Assembly: GCA_036571765.1 (NCBI GenBank)
Contig: BROE01000004.1
Span: forward strand, 4,184,453 to 4,248,452
DNA from: Plecoglossus altivelis
Taxonomy: Eukaryota; Chordata; Actinopteri; Osmeriformes; Plecoglossidae
Length of the DNA stretch: 64,000 nucleotides
Reading direction: 5' to 3'
Part shown: piece by piece, positions 1 through 9,500 of the stretch
How the letters are laid out: each line of letters opens with the position of its first letter
Position numbering within the stretch: position 1 is the first letter of the stretch
Position numbers and translations under genes: made by a program
Notes under the pieces: generated by a model
Told to the model about the DNA's origin: nothing
Database searches by the model: none
Seen by the model: only the letters and a program-made list of their open reading frames with translations

Positions 1-447
1 CTCTTGGTGGGCACAACACTGCCCTTTGTCCCTGGGAGGCTAACGAGGAACCAGCAGGGACAACACACCCATAGACATTCAGTTACTGTGTACAATGTAT
101 GGTAATGAACTGTGTATGTATGAATGACAGAGGGGTGAGCTATACCCTTGCTAATACAGTTTGGACTCGAGGGCTCACCTGTCGGTCCTGAGGCCTATTT
201 CTGGTCGGGACCAAGTCAGTTAGAAAGAGGGGGGCCGGGTGGTGTTCACAGTGATGAGTCACAGATCACAGCATGGCTCAGTTATAAGCAGCTGTACTGT
301 CAGCTTGCTTCGGTGCTGGTTCAATATTGTCTGACGTTACTTGTACGACCACAATATCAATACTGTTATAGTTTATATGACCATCACCAATAGATCCATT
401 TTACAGATGGTTATAGTTTGGTTTGGGGTGTGTGCATGTGCTTGAGT

Positions 448-545
448 GTATGTGTGTGTTGTGTGGCTGGTGTGTCGTGTGTGTGTGTGGTGTGTGTGTG
501 TGTGTGTGTGCTGTGTGTATGATGTGGTGTGTGTGTGTGTTGAGG
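448..545. repeat. GT-rich microsatellite
   Basis: Imperfect (GT)n interrupted by GC, GG and TATG steps. Open frames on both strands here are low-complexity translations and are not genes. Confidence 0.9.
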
Positions 546-1415
546 GTGGTGGCTTACAGATGGGTTTTGTAAGCGCAAGACATGATTTGACCTTGAATGG
601 ACAGATGAACTCCACTGAATACGTTTTGACACAAATTGATTTGGATTCAGTACTATACAATATATTGAGTAAAGGAAAACATTTCGGGGTGTCCTAGATT
701 ATATTGTGGTCTTAAACATATTTTAAACAAAAACTGAGCTAGTTTATATGGTTCAATATCTTGATAACTCTTTGTCAAATAAATATTAAAATATAAAATA
801 TCAACAAAATAATGTCATATTATAGCGGATATTACACCTAATGTTGAGTCCATAAGAGTCCCCCCAAAATGGCTCTTGTATGCCAATATCAGACCAATAT
901 CACAGTCCCACGATTCTTACCCAATTCGTCTCCCTAACAGCAGGAGAAACCGTGACTCCTTCAATAAGCCTGGGGCCAGTGGGAGGGCATATTGCCACAG
1001 ACGTTAACAAGCGCGTTCACCTTTCACAATCAGAGCGCCGTTTAGTTGAAGCGCTCCCCGGGGCTGTGTGATATTTTGCAATGAATTATATATCAGAGCG
1101 AGAGATGAAAGGACACAGCGCGAGCCAAGAGCACTGTGATTCGTAGCTCTGGGATAGGGAAACAAAATAGGAAAGATATTAGCTAATAATTTATAGCCTA
1201 TTGCTAAGAAGAAGGCAAATATTAGTGAAAGATCCTGGGGTCCTGCAGGTGAACCTAACCTTGCTTGAAATTTTAAAAGCGGTCTCTTCATCATTGAATC
1301 AAGGATATTTGAATTCAACATAATCAAGGTCCATGTCACGCGGTCTAGAATTATACAAGACGGTAAAAAAAGAGCACTGGATAACAATTAGCCTGCTTGC
1401 TAATCAAATTCAGAC

Positions 1416-1460
1416 GTTAATCCCCCCTAAACGCGACCTGTCCCCTAGGACAGCCTATTG
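1416..1460. repeat. 45-bp direct repeat, copy 1
   Basis: An exact 45-base match to 1721-1765, beginning GTTAATCCCCCC and ending CAGCCTATTG. It is followed by GC-rich sequence and then by a hairpin (1628-1662) that also has a counterpart after copy 2. A segment of roughly 250-300 bp therefore appears to have been tandemly duplicated and to have diverged outside these cores. Confidence 0.9.
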
Positions 1461-1627
1461 CGGTGGGGACTGAGGGCGCGAGAGGGGGGGCTTGCGGGGG
1501 CGGGGGTGTGCGCGGGCGCGTGCGCGACTTGCGGTCCACTCCTACCTCTTTTTCGCTCACTCCAACTCCAGTTACACCACTGTGTGAATTCTTGGCTGTG
1601 AATAGTAGTACGCGACGAATATTGATC

Positions 1628-1662
1628 TTTCAGTGTGAGACAAAAAAAAAAGCGCACTGAAA
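1628..1662. other. Hairpin with A-rich loop, copy 1
   Basis: The arm TTTCAGTGTG (1628-1637) can pair with CGCACTGAAA (1653-1662) through nine Watson-Crick pairs and one G-T wobble, around an A-rich loop. The sequence is followed by a T run. A related hairpin occurs at 1886-1911 with different but still complementary arm tips. Confidence 0.6.
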
Positions 1663-1720
1663 TTTTTGTCTACACGCAACACCAACATATGAAGGTAATG
1701 ACTGCGGTAGTATGTTCTCC

Positions 1721-1765
1721 GTTAATCCCCCCTAAACGCGACCTGTCCCCTAGGACAGCCTATTG
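1721..1765. repeat. 45-bp direct repeat, copy 2
   Basis: Identical to 1416-1460, 305 bp downstream. It is followed by a GC-rich stretch and by the hairpin at 1886-1911. Confidence 0.9.
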
Positions 1766-1885
1766 GCTCGCGACGTAGGTGGGGCGACTGTAGGGTTGCG
1801 AAGGAGGGCGGCTTTGCGGGGCGCTCGGGGGCGTCGAGGACACTGTAACAGAAACTTGTGTTCCTGAACAAGTAGACAAATGATC

Positions 1886-1911
1886 TTTCAGGGAGAAAAA
1901 AAACCCTGAAA
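1886..1911. other. Hairpin with A-rich loop, copy 2
   Basis: TTTCAGGG (1886-1893) and CCCTGAAA (1904-1911) are perfect inverted repeats around an A-rich loop, again preceded by GATC and followed by a T run. The outer stem (TTTCAG/CTGAAA) is shared with copy 1. The inner pairs differ but remain complementary. Confidence 0.6.
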
Positions 1912-2104
1912 TTTTTAAAATTAAACTGATATTCTTCCATGTTTGGCAACATGTTTGGAAAAGACACGGTACTGCTGAAATATTGTGTATGTCAACGGCA
2001 TTTTACCTTTTTCTTAAACAAAAAAGACAAAAAAATTTACTTGAGAAGACTAATATGACGGCCTTGGCCTGCGATGGAGGTGCGGCGTTCGGTACATGTA
2101 TGAA

Positions 2105-2216
2105 GAGGGTGGGGGAGAGAGAGAGACGAGGAGAGAGGAGAAGATCCGTCGAGAAGAGGAGAGAGAGAGAGAGAGGGAGAGAGAGAGGGAGAGGGAGAGG
2201 GAGAGGGAGAGCGAGA
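2105..2216. repeat. GA-rich tract
   Basis: Imperfect (GA)n/(GGGAGA)n purine tract on the + strand. The overlapping open frames (arginine/glutamate-rich on +, serine/leucine-rich on -) are artefacts of it. Confidence 0.9.
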
Positions 2217-3539
2217 GGTGCTCGTGTGCCAGAGCTTTCAAATATCCTTGAAAGGGTTACATTATCAACCCGTGACAGGACCCTGGGAATGTTTGATTCT
2301 TCAGAGGAAAACCTTACTATAAGTTGCACTGACCAACAAATTTCGAAACGCCTATAGGCTACAACGCATGTGTGCTATCACACATTCTCAAAGAGTAAAA
2401 TCTGTGGCCATGGCTTTCCGTCGTAAAACACCATTGATTTCTGAATAATGAAACATTAAAAAACGTAACAGAAGTGGAGGATATGCCCACAAGTAGCTTA
2501 CTATAACATTAACGGATCCCTCGACCTACAGAGGGTGAAAGGAAATGCATCAGACATGCTGAGATCTTAGAACTGGCATCAATCGTGTTGAGAATATTTC
2601 GTTGTTTGATTCCTCATGACTGACTCACAACAGTCTTTAGTTATCCCTGTTACAATAATTAGGCCTTGAAAGGGATATGCTGACTATTGGCTATTATAAT
2701 GATCAAGCAAAACCCATATGGTCTTGTTTTGTTTGGGGGATTTTCAGTCTATAAAGCTGAAGTTGGGCATCCCAAACAGGCTAACTGAAATCAATGATGC
2801 AGACAGATTTCTTTAATTCACTTGATAAACTTCGCCATCTCACCTCCAGACCTCTTCTGCCTTGGGTAGGTCTATATATCTCAAATTAGGCCTACATCAT
2901 TATCAATGTCACCATGTGTCCTTTGTGACGAAAATCCCTCTGCATGTGGCACGATAATTGGGAAGGCGTGTTTTTAAAGAAACTTCTCTCTCCCTCTCCC
3001 TCTCTCTACTAGCTCGGCTGGCGGCTACACATTGAATAGATGGGCATTCAACCGCATTACTTGAGTAAATTGTTTACGATAAAAGTCCTCACGGTCATTT
3101 AAACTGTGTTATGGCATGGATAAAGCCACCATTATTTTAATTTAATTATCTTAATATGATTGTTATTAGTATCTTATTTTGTTGTTGTTTTTCTTATGAG
3201 GGGATCGTTACCAGACTACCACTCAACAATAAGAATAATAACAGCCAGATAATAATATAATAACAATATCAATTTAACACGCAATTAGGTTTTTATAGTA
3301 GTACGAACAATGACAATAATATTGATTGGGCTATAAAAATATGCAAACTTATGTCTTATTTTAATATAATAAATGTTATGATGGTTTCGTCAAATAAAAT
3401 AAAAAAATAAAAAAACATATCTTGATTTTAAAACTGTCATAATTTACTATTAGCCTATCTACAAGCGTATTATATTTTCAGAATGTCTGCCGTACTTTGG
3501 GAAAGTGAGTAAGGTGGGGGTTTGTCTGGCAGTCAGCTG

Positions 3540-3800
3540 CTTATTAAACACAATACCAGCCTTTGTTTTATTTTCGTGACGCAGAAAATTAATCAGACAG
3601 AATGCGAAGCGCGCGGAGTCGTAGCTAGCGTCCTGTAATCAGGGCAGCGCGTGCCGTTCGGATTATCTCGTTAATTTCTTGCAAAAAAGTTGTAGCCAAT
3701 AATAATTAATTCTTGGACAGGGTAATTATTATTGAACGGATGTGGAGCAACCGGTAGACTGGGTCTGGATAAAAAAAGGGACAGATTGAGTGGGGTAGCC
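3540..3800 (+). promoter_or_regulatory. Candidate otx2 proximal promoter/enhancer
   Basis: A block directly 5' of the TATA-like element. It combines homeodomain-type cores (AATTAATT), a CCAAT-type site (AGCCAATAA) and a K50-homeodomain site GGATTA at 3660-3665, the class of site that Otx proteins themselves bind. Auto- or cross-regulation is possible. The promoter role is inferred from position and from the downstream exon, not proven. Confidence 0.45.
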
Positions 3801-3809
3801 GTTAAAAAC

Positions 3810-3817
3810 TATATAAA
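3810..3817 (+). promoter_or_regulatory. TATA box of probable otx2 promoter
   Basis: TATATAAA lies about 30 bases before a short segment that ends in a strong splice donor (ACAG|GTAGGT at 3886/3887). That geometry suits a TATA-driven promoter with a non-coding first exon, spliced to an acceptor at 4953 ahead of the otx2 start codon. Confidence 0.55.
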
Positions 3818-3840
3818 CGTTTGAGGTCTCCCACAGTTAA

Positions 3841-3886
3841 AAAATAGCACACACAAGAGAAGGAGGGAGCCCTAGTCCTTCTACAG
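3841..3886 (+). other. otx2: Probable otx2 5' non-coding exon
   Basis: The transcript would start about here and end at the donor GTAGGT at 3887. A matching acceptor (TCTAAATCTTCAG) ends at 4953, so the second exon would carry UTR 4954-5060 plus the first 97 coding bases. Vertebrate OTX2 genes are known to have non-coding 5' exons. The exact start is inferred. Confidence 0.5.
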
Positions 3887-4194
3887 GTAGGTGACATTTG
3901 ATTCTAATTAGGCAGGGCTTCTGTTATAAACGTAACCAATAAATGGTGTTTGGCAGTCGATAGGAAAAAAATTCCATTGAAATTGCACCCCTATTTTTTA
4001 TTAAATCAGAGGCCTACGATTCAGTCTCTCAATATCAGATGTGTTCTGTCTGTTTTTTTATACTATTCATTTTTTTGTCTTTAATAGTATATTTTTCCAC
4101 ACTGCTTTCTTTCTGTAAAGAAATGCAGCCTAATTCGTTAATTGAGGGGCGAGTGCGTGTTTGTTTAGATTAAGATTAAGTGGTGTTTGCTAAT

Positions 4195-4640
4195 CAACAC
4201 TTTTAGACAGTCTCACCAACAAAATCTAATTACCGGGAGCAATTAATTAGTGGGAACTCGCCCTGGGAGTATCATTAATGTCAGGTAGAATTGACAATTT
4301 GGAAAATTCCCAAGGACTATTTGCTGAATTGCAGTTCACATTGTATTTCCGATATATTTAAATACGCCTACATACAATAGACTTTTTCCATTTAGCAGAC
4401 AACGTATCCTTGATTCGAAATAGATACAGAGTAAGATTTCTTTATTTATCGTCTAAAGGATCTTTTGTTATCAGTATTACTTATCTGGTCAACAGTGGCC
4501 TTTGTTTTTGCAATGGCCCCCAATCAGGCCGCCTATTCTGAAGACAATTAGCTACTCCTAACCTGTGGGTACTATGCAAATTTAGCGCCTGTTGGGGCCA
4601 AATGAGTGTGGGCAATTTAACGACAATGTTTTGTTCTCGG
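4195..4640 (+). promoter_or_regulatory. Candidate conserved enhancer in otx2 intron 1
   Basis: A non-repetitive block inside the presumed first intron. It contains dense homeodomain cores (CTAATTACC and CAATTAATTAG near 4225-4250), a SOX-type CCTTTGTTTTT near 4497 and a perfect POU octamer ATGCAAAT at 4574-4581. SOX and POU sites close together are typical of neural/head enhancers. The call rests on motif content and position only. Confidence 0.4.
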
Positions 4641-5060
4641 GGAGAGCGTGCATCACTAAATGGGATGTTTTTTGGTGGTTGGTGTTGAGTGAGTAGGAGA
4701 GAGAGTGTGTGTGTGCATAGGGGTGGGGGTGTGACGCAGGGGGGTACAGTGGCGCAAACGTTTGGAAGGCAGAGCATCGTCAGTCCATGAGGACAGCTTG
4801 GGGTCTGGGGTCTGCTTAAAGAGCGCTGCGCATGCAACGACGCTCATTTTTTAAATCCATCACCCAGCGTAAAGACAGCGACTTCGAAGGCTAACCAAGG
4901 CTATCGACAACCAAAACCACAGGCTAACATTTTCCCATGTTCTAAATCTTCAGGTGTTGAACAAGAAGAAGACTTACACCGTACAGGATTTAAAGAGCTT
5001 TTCAAAGCTCTTTGGGTTTTCAACATTTTTTCCAACTTTGCCCTTCGACCGAACGCTGCT

Positions 5061-6762
5061 ATGATGTCGTATCTGAAGCAACCACCTTACACAGTCAACG
5101 GGCTGAGTTTATCTACCTCTGGAATGGACTTGCTGCACCCTTCTGTAGGATACCCTGGTGAGAAAAGAAAAATGCTTGATTATTCAGGACTGACTTCTTC
5201 TGAAACAACAACATTCTCTTTTTAAATTCCCGGTCGATGTCATTTTTACTATTTCAATCGAATGTTAGCCTATACTAAATTGAAAAAGAAATAACGAAAT
5301 TCTGATGACAAAACATATACATGTTCGTTTTTTAGGCTCAAAGTATATTTTCTTTTACATATTGGTTACACTATTTATTAATTAGACTTGCGTTTATTAC
5401 GTTTGCACTATACTCTATAGATAGGCTATATTTGGCCATCTGCATTGTCTTTAATAGACGATATTATTTCAATTTTTGGCCCTTTAATGATAAGATATTT
5501 AGCGGACAAGTCTCAAGTATTGATCAATAAAAGTCGGATTTGACCAATGATCTATTTGTGTTTAGCCAACATTTATGTATTACTTAAAACATAAATGGTC
5601 AAATTCCAAGATAGTTAGGGTTTTGTTGGAGTTTAAATTGTTATTTTACGATTGATTGTTTTGTTCACAGCTACCCCTCGCAAGCAGAGGCGTGAGAGGA
5701 CTACATTTACGCGTGCCCAGCTAGACATTCTGGAGAACTTGTTCGCCAAGACCCGCTATCCTGACATCTTCATGCGAGAGGAAGTGGCCTTGAAGATCAA
5801 TCTACCTGAGTCCCGTGTTCAGGTGAGGTTATAGCCGTGGCTCAAAACATATCTGCGTCGAGTTTTGTGTATATAACGGTGCGATGTTCAATGTGTAGTT
5901 CTGAGATGTCAAGTAGCCCACTCAGACGGTACTTCACGTCAAGTGTCCTCTTTACACTTTCCATTCAGCTTCTAATGAATAGTCACCTCTTGGTGAGTGG
6001 AAGGCTAGTTGGTGCCTAAATATTTTCTTTTGTGTTGATTTCAAAAGCCTGTCATCTCTTTTCGATCAACCAAATGTTAATGTCCACGGCTTTACGGTTT
6101 GACCCGTGTTAATGTGTAGGTAATTTTTTTTTCTGTTGCAGGTATGGTTTAAAAACCGGAGGGCAAAATGCCGCCAACAGGCACAACAAACTCAGAGCGG
6201 CACCCAGAGCAAGACAAGGCCCGTTAAAAAGAAAAGTTCCCCGATAAGAGAGGCAAGCTCTGAGAGCGGCACAAGCGGCCAGTTTACGCCACCCTCCAGC
6301 ACCCCAATCCCCGCTGTGAGCAGTAGCAGCGCTCCCGTATCCATCTGGAGCCCGGCCTCCATCTCCCCTCTCTCTGATCCGCTCTCTACCTCCTCCTCGT
6401 CGTGCATGCAAAGAACCTACCCAATGACATATTCCCAAGCGTCAGGATACAACCAAGGTTACGCGGCCTCCTCGTCGTATTTCGGAGGGATGGACTGCGG
6501 GTCTTACCTTTCACCTATGCATCACCAACTGTCTGCTGCAGGCTCTACCATGAGCCCAATGGGCACGAACGGGGTCTCCAGTCACCTGAGCCCCGCGTCC
6601 TCACTCTCCACGACGGGGTACGGCCCCGCAGGCCTGGGCTTCAGCGGCCCAGCGGACTGTGTGGATTATAAAGACCAAACGGGATCATGGAAACTGAATT
6701 TCAACGCTGACTGTTTGGATTACAAAGACCAGGCGTCGTCGTGGAAATTTCAGGTATTGTGA
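5061..6762 (+). CDS. otx2: Homeobox protein OTX2 (three coding exons)
   Basis: A K50 paired-like homeodomain transcription factor that specifies forebrain, midbrain and eye and acts in the nucleus on TAATCC sites. Coding exons are 5061-5157, 5671-5822 and 6142-6762, which join to 289 aa, the length of the main human OTX2 isoform. The start gives MMSYLKQPPYTVNGL, the family N-terminus. The homeodomain is about residues 38-97 and is split after Gln83 by intron 2, at the place usual for Otx. Lys87 (homeodomain position 50), Trp85 and Asn88 are intact. SIWSP lies at 150-154, and the tail carries two copies of the OTX motif (DYKDQ..SWK), ending WKFQVL. Two features are odd. Homeodomain position 18 (residue 55) is Asn where I expect Ala, and the usual Gln run is replaced by QQAQQTQSGTQSK. 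The divergence could mean it is the otx2a-type duplicate rather than the main fish otx2 copy. otx1 and crx fit less well. Confidence 0.95.
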
Positions 6763-7546
6763 AAAGACTGAAACGATCTTTTTCACAATATTTTGAACAA
6801 AACATCATGCGCCAAGCAAGGCTGGGGAAAGGAAACCCGTCCAGCGGGAATGAACTACAAACTATTACCTCAGACAGCAGAGAGAACTGCCAGTCAATGC
6901 CAGTTTTCTCCCCTGTTGGGCTAATACATTGAACAGTCATAGTAAACTCCTTAACTTTGATCATCAAGGACATAACTATTGCTACCCAAGAAGAAAATGA
7001 TCAAGAGCAGACCTAACCCGGTTGAGTGCGTGGAATGGGTCAGCTTTTCCTAAGCTTCTTAAGACTTGCCGACCCTGTTGGTTGGCATTCTGAAGGGGCC
7101 CTTTGATCAAAGCATTGTGTGTGAGTGTGTGAGCGCGTGCGTGTGTGCGCGCGAGTAAGTGTGAGCGCGCCTATGAGGCGAACCTGGATGCACTATTTAA
7201 TTTAAAAAAATGTTTATAAGACTAGCTCCAAGAGACAATCAGTCGGTATGCGTGTGTTCAGAATTGTCCAATTTTAAGTGTTTTTGATTTATCTGTGTTA
7301 GATTTGTAAGATTGTGGTCTTTGTATTTCTGTATGCAATTCGCTCTTCGCCAGCGATCATCCAACTGTGAATTTCATATTTTTTCATGTTCAAGTGTTGA
7401 AATTGATAAATTATTATTGCAAAATATTAGTTGAAGTAGGGAGTGTGGTCAAAATGTGTACGAGGGAGCAGTTCATCAGCAGCTAAATCCATTAAACCAT
7501 CAATGACAACTGGTTGTCGTACTGGTACAGAGGGGCCACGCACATT

Positions 7547-7552
7547 AATAAA
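7547..7552 (+). terminator. otx2: Probable otx2 polyadenylation signal
   Basis: AATAAA 785 bases after the stop codon, followed within 30 bases by GT-rich sequence (ATGTGTGTGTC near 7592). This gives a 3' UTR of about 0.8 kb. Confidence 0.6.
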
Positions 7553-8859
7553 GAGTTTGAACCGATTCCACGTGTCACTTGTTTAACTATAAATGTGTGT
7601 GTCTTTGTGAAACAGTCTTCCTGTCAAAACCACAAGCTGCGTCACTGAGCCCTGTGCGTTGTGCTTGAACACGATTTCAAGTATTAGTAGCAGGAATGTG
7701 CAGAATGGAAAAACTATGCTAATCCTTCGAAAGATAATCCAGCGTTTCACTGGAGTGTGTTCATTTTGGCTGCCGCAGTCCAGTTCACATGGCGCTGCCT
7801 TCCAAGTATCCAGACTAAGTGAAATTGCCTACTGCTGTATTTGAGAAAATACTGAGTGCCCACGCTGGCATCGAACCAGTTTATTTCTTGTCATCCGTTT
7901 TTCATTGTCCCTTATTTTTTTCCGATGATCCTAACGGTTGTTTTTAGGTAGGACACGGTTAGTTCAAAACCTTTCCACAATAGCTGCTGTTTACTTGTGA
8001 AAATAGTTAACAAACCAAACCAAAAATTGCAGGCTAACAGTTTTCATTAACACATTACAAATTCAAAGTTTCTTTTAGCTGTTATGGGACATCACGTATC
8101 ATGTACTGTAGACAGGAATAATGGCAACATCAAATAAATATATTAGCACATACATGTTTAATCCCATGTTCCAGGAATGAATATAGTCCTAATGACACAA
8201 CCTTACTCATCGGCTGAATTTTCGTATTGTGTAGTTTAAAGGGATTTATACTCCAAACGACTCTTGTAGAGCTCTGTCAACAACAAATCCTTCTATTTCA
8301 TTAAGAATTCAAGATAGACTCAAGTGGTTACTTTTTCATTTCATAAAAAATATACTTGGGATTATTCTACGTGCTTAATTTAGGGTAAATTGTATAATCA
8401 TGAAAGTAGCGTGAAACTATTGTGTCTTTACCACCAATTGACCACTTGTTGAATACAGGCAAATCCAAGTAAATCGATTCTTAATCGATGCCCTAACGTG
8501 CATGTTGTTATAATGTGGACATTTCACAAATCTAACACTATTCTTATGAGATGCTTGAGAGCTTTCAAGTGGATTAATCATTATCACTCACGAACGAATG
8601 GTTGTAAACTAAAGCACCTGTGGATGGAAACTTTATTAGGCTACATTTTACATTAGGGTCAGGTCAAAAACGAAAAACAAAAGCATTATAACTCTCTCTC
8701 TATATAGCAAGGAGGCTACATCAGCACTAGTGTAGAACTACACAAATACATAGGGCGTAAATGCCCAGTCTTACATATAGGCTATTATTTGATTTTATTG
8801 AGTCACGAGTCAGGGATCAAATGTTCTCTAGTCCAAGATTCCATTAGGATGCATTGGTT

Positions 8860-9500
8860 TTAATTAGGCAGACACACGCGACAACAAGGGGCATATGGGT
8901 CCGGCAGACGCTTCATTAATCCTCTCAGAAGCATTTGTAGATTTTAAACAATAAAGGGCCCGGTCACTGCTGACAGAATGCTCTCCGGACGAAGCGGTCT
9001 GACGGCGGTCACGCTTTCCCAAGCGACGTACGCAAATTCACGTCCAACCTTAAGCAGTTTGGCACGAGCGAAACTCTGATATGACGCTTCTTGAAAGGAG
9101 AAGGGAGATATATAGCTTTTGTTTGACTTAAAGAGTCCTAATTTGTTGACCTGAGGAGTCAAGTGTCTTGTGACCTGCATCCTCAAAAGCCGAAAGCCAA
9201 ATGGTCCTAAACATAACCTGATGAAATGCTTATCGCACTACTACTTTAAAACGTTAGCTATGAATGGCGTATATTATTAGTAGCGAACATTGAATTGCGA
9301 TTTAAATGTCGCTTTGAAAAAAGGTCGTTGCCTATTTCTCGCCAAATATCAGATCAGTGCAATTCAATTGAAATGCAATTAATGGCAAACTTTGCCAAGC
9401 TGTCATAAATTCCCTGTAAAGGCAAACATGTGCCTATTGAGGTCTTAACCATTTATAAAGGCAGCAGGTGCAGAACAATCAATGGATTGGGACGTTACAT
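8860..9500. promoter_or_regulatory. Candidate conserved non-coding elements 3' of otx2
   Basis: Two non-repetitive blocks look like developmental enhancers. One is near 8870-8945, with TTCATTAATCCTCTC containing TAATCC, the Otx-class site. The other is near 9350-9500, with TGCAATTAATGG, an NFI-like TTTGCCAAGC, an ATAAA-type core, and an E-box in GGCAGCAGGTGCAG. Classification is by composition and position. Conservation was not tested. Confidence 0.35.

Larger units (their letters stand above)
1..3800. other. Gene-free region upstream of otx2
   Basis: I recognise no coding exon here. The stretch holds a GT-rich microsatellite (about 448-540), a GC-rich patch with a 45-bp direct repeat and two hairpins (1416-1911), a GA tract (about 2105-2216), and AT-rich sequence from 3100 to 3480. 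The short open frames are microsatellite translations or lack homology I can recognise. The position just 5' of otx2 suggests regulatory DNA, but that is inference. Confidence 0.6.
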
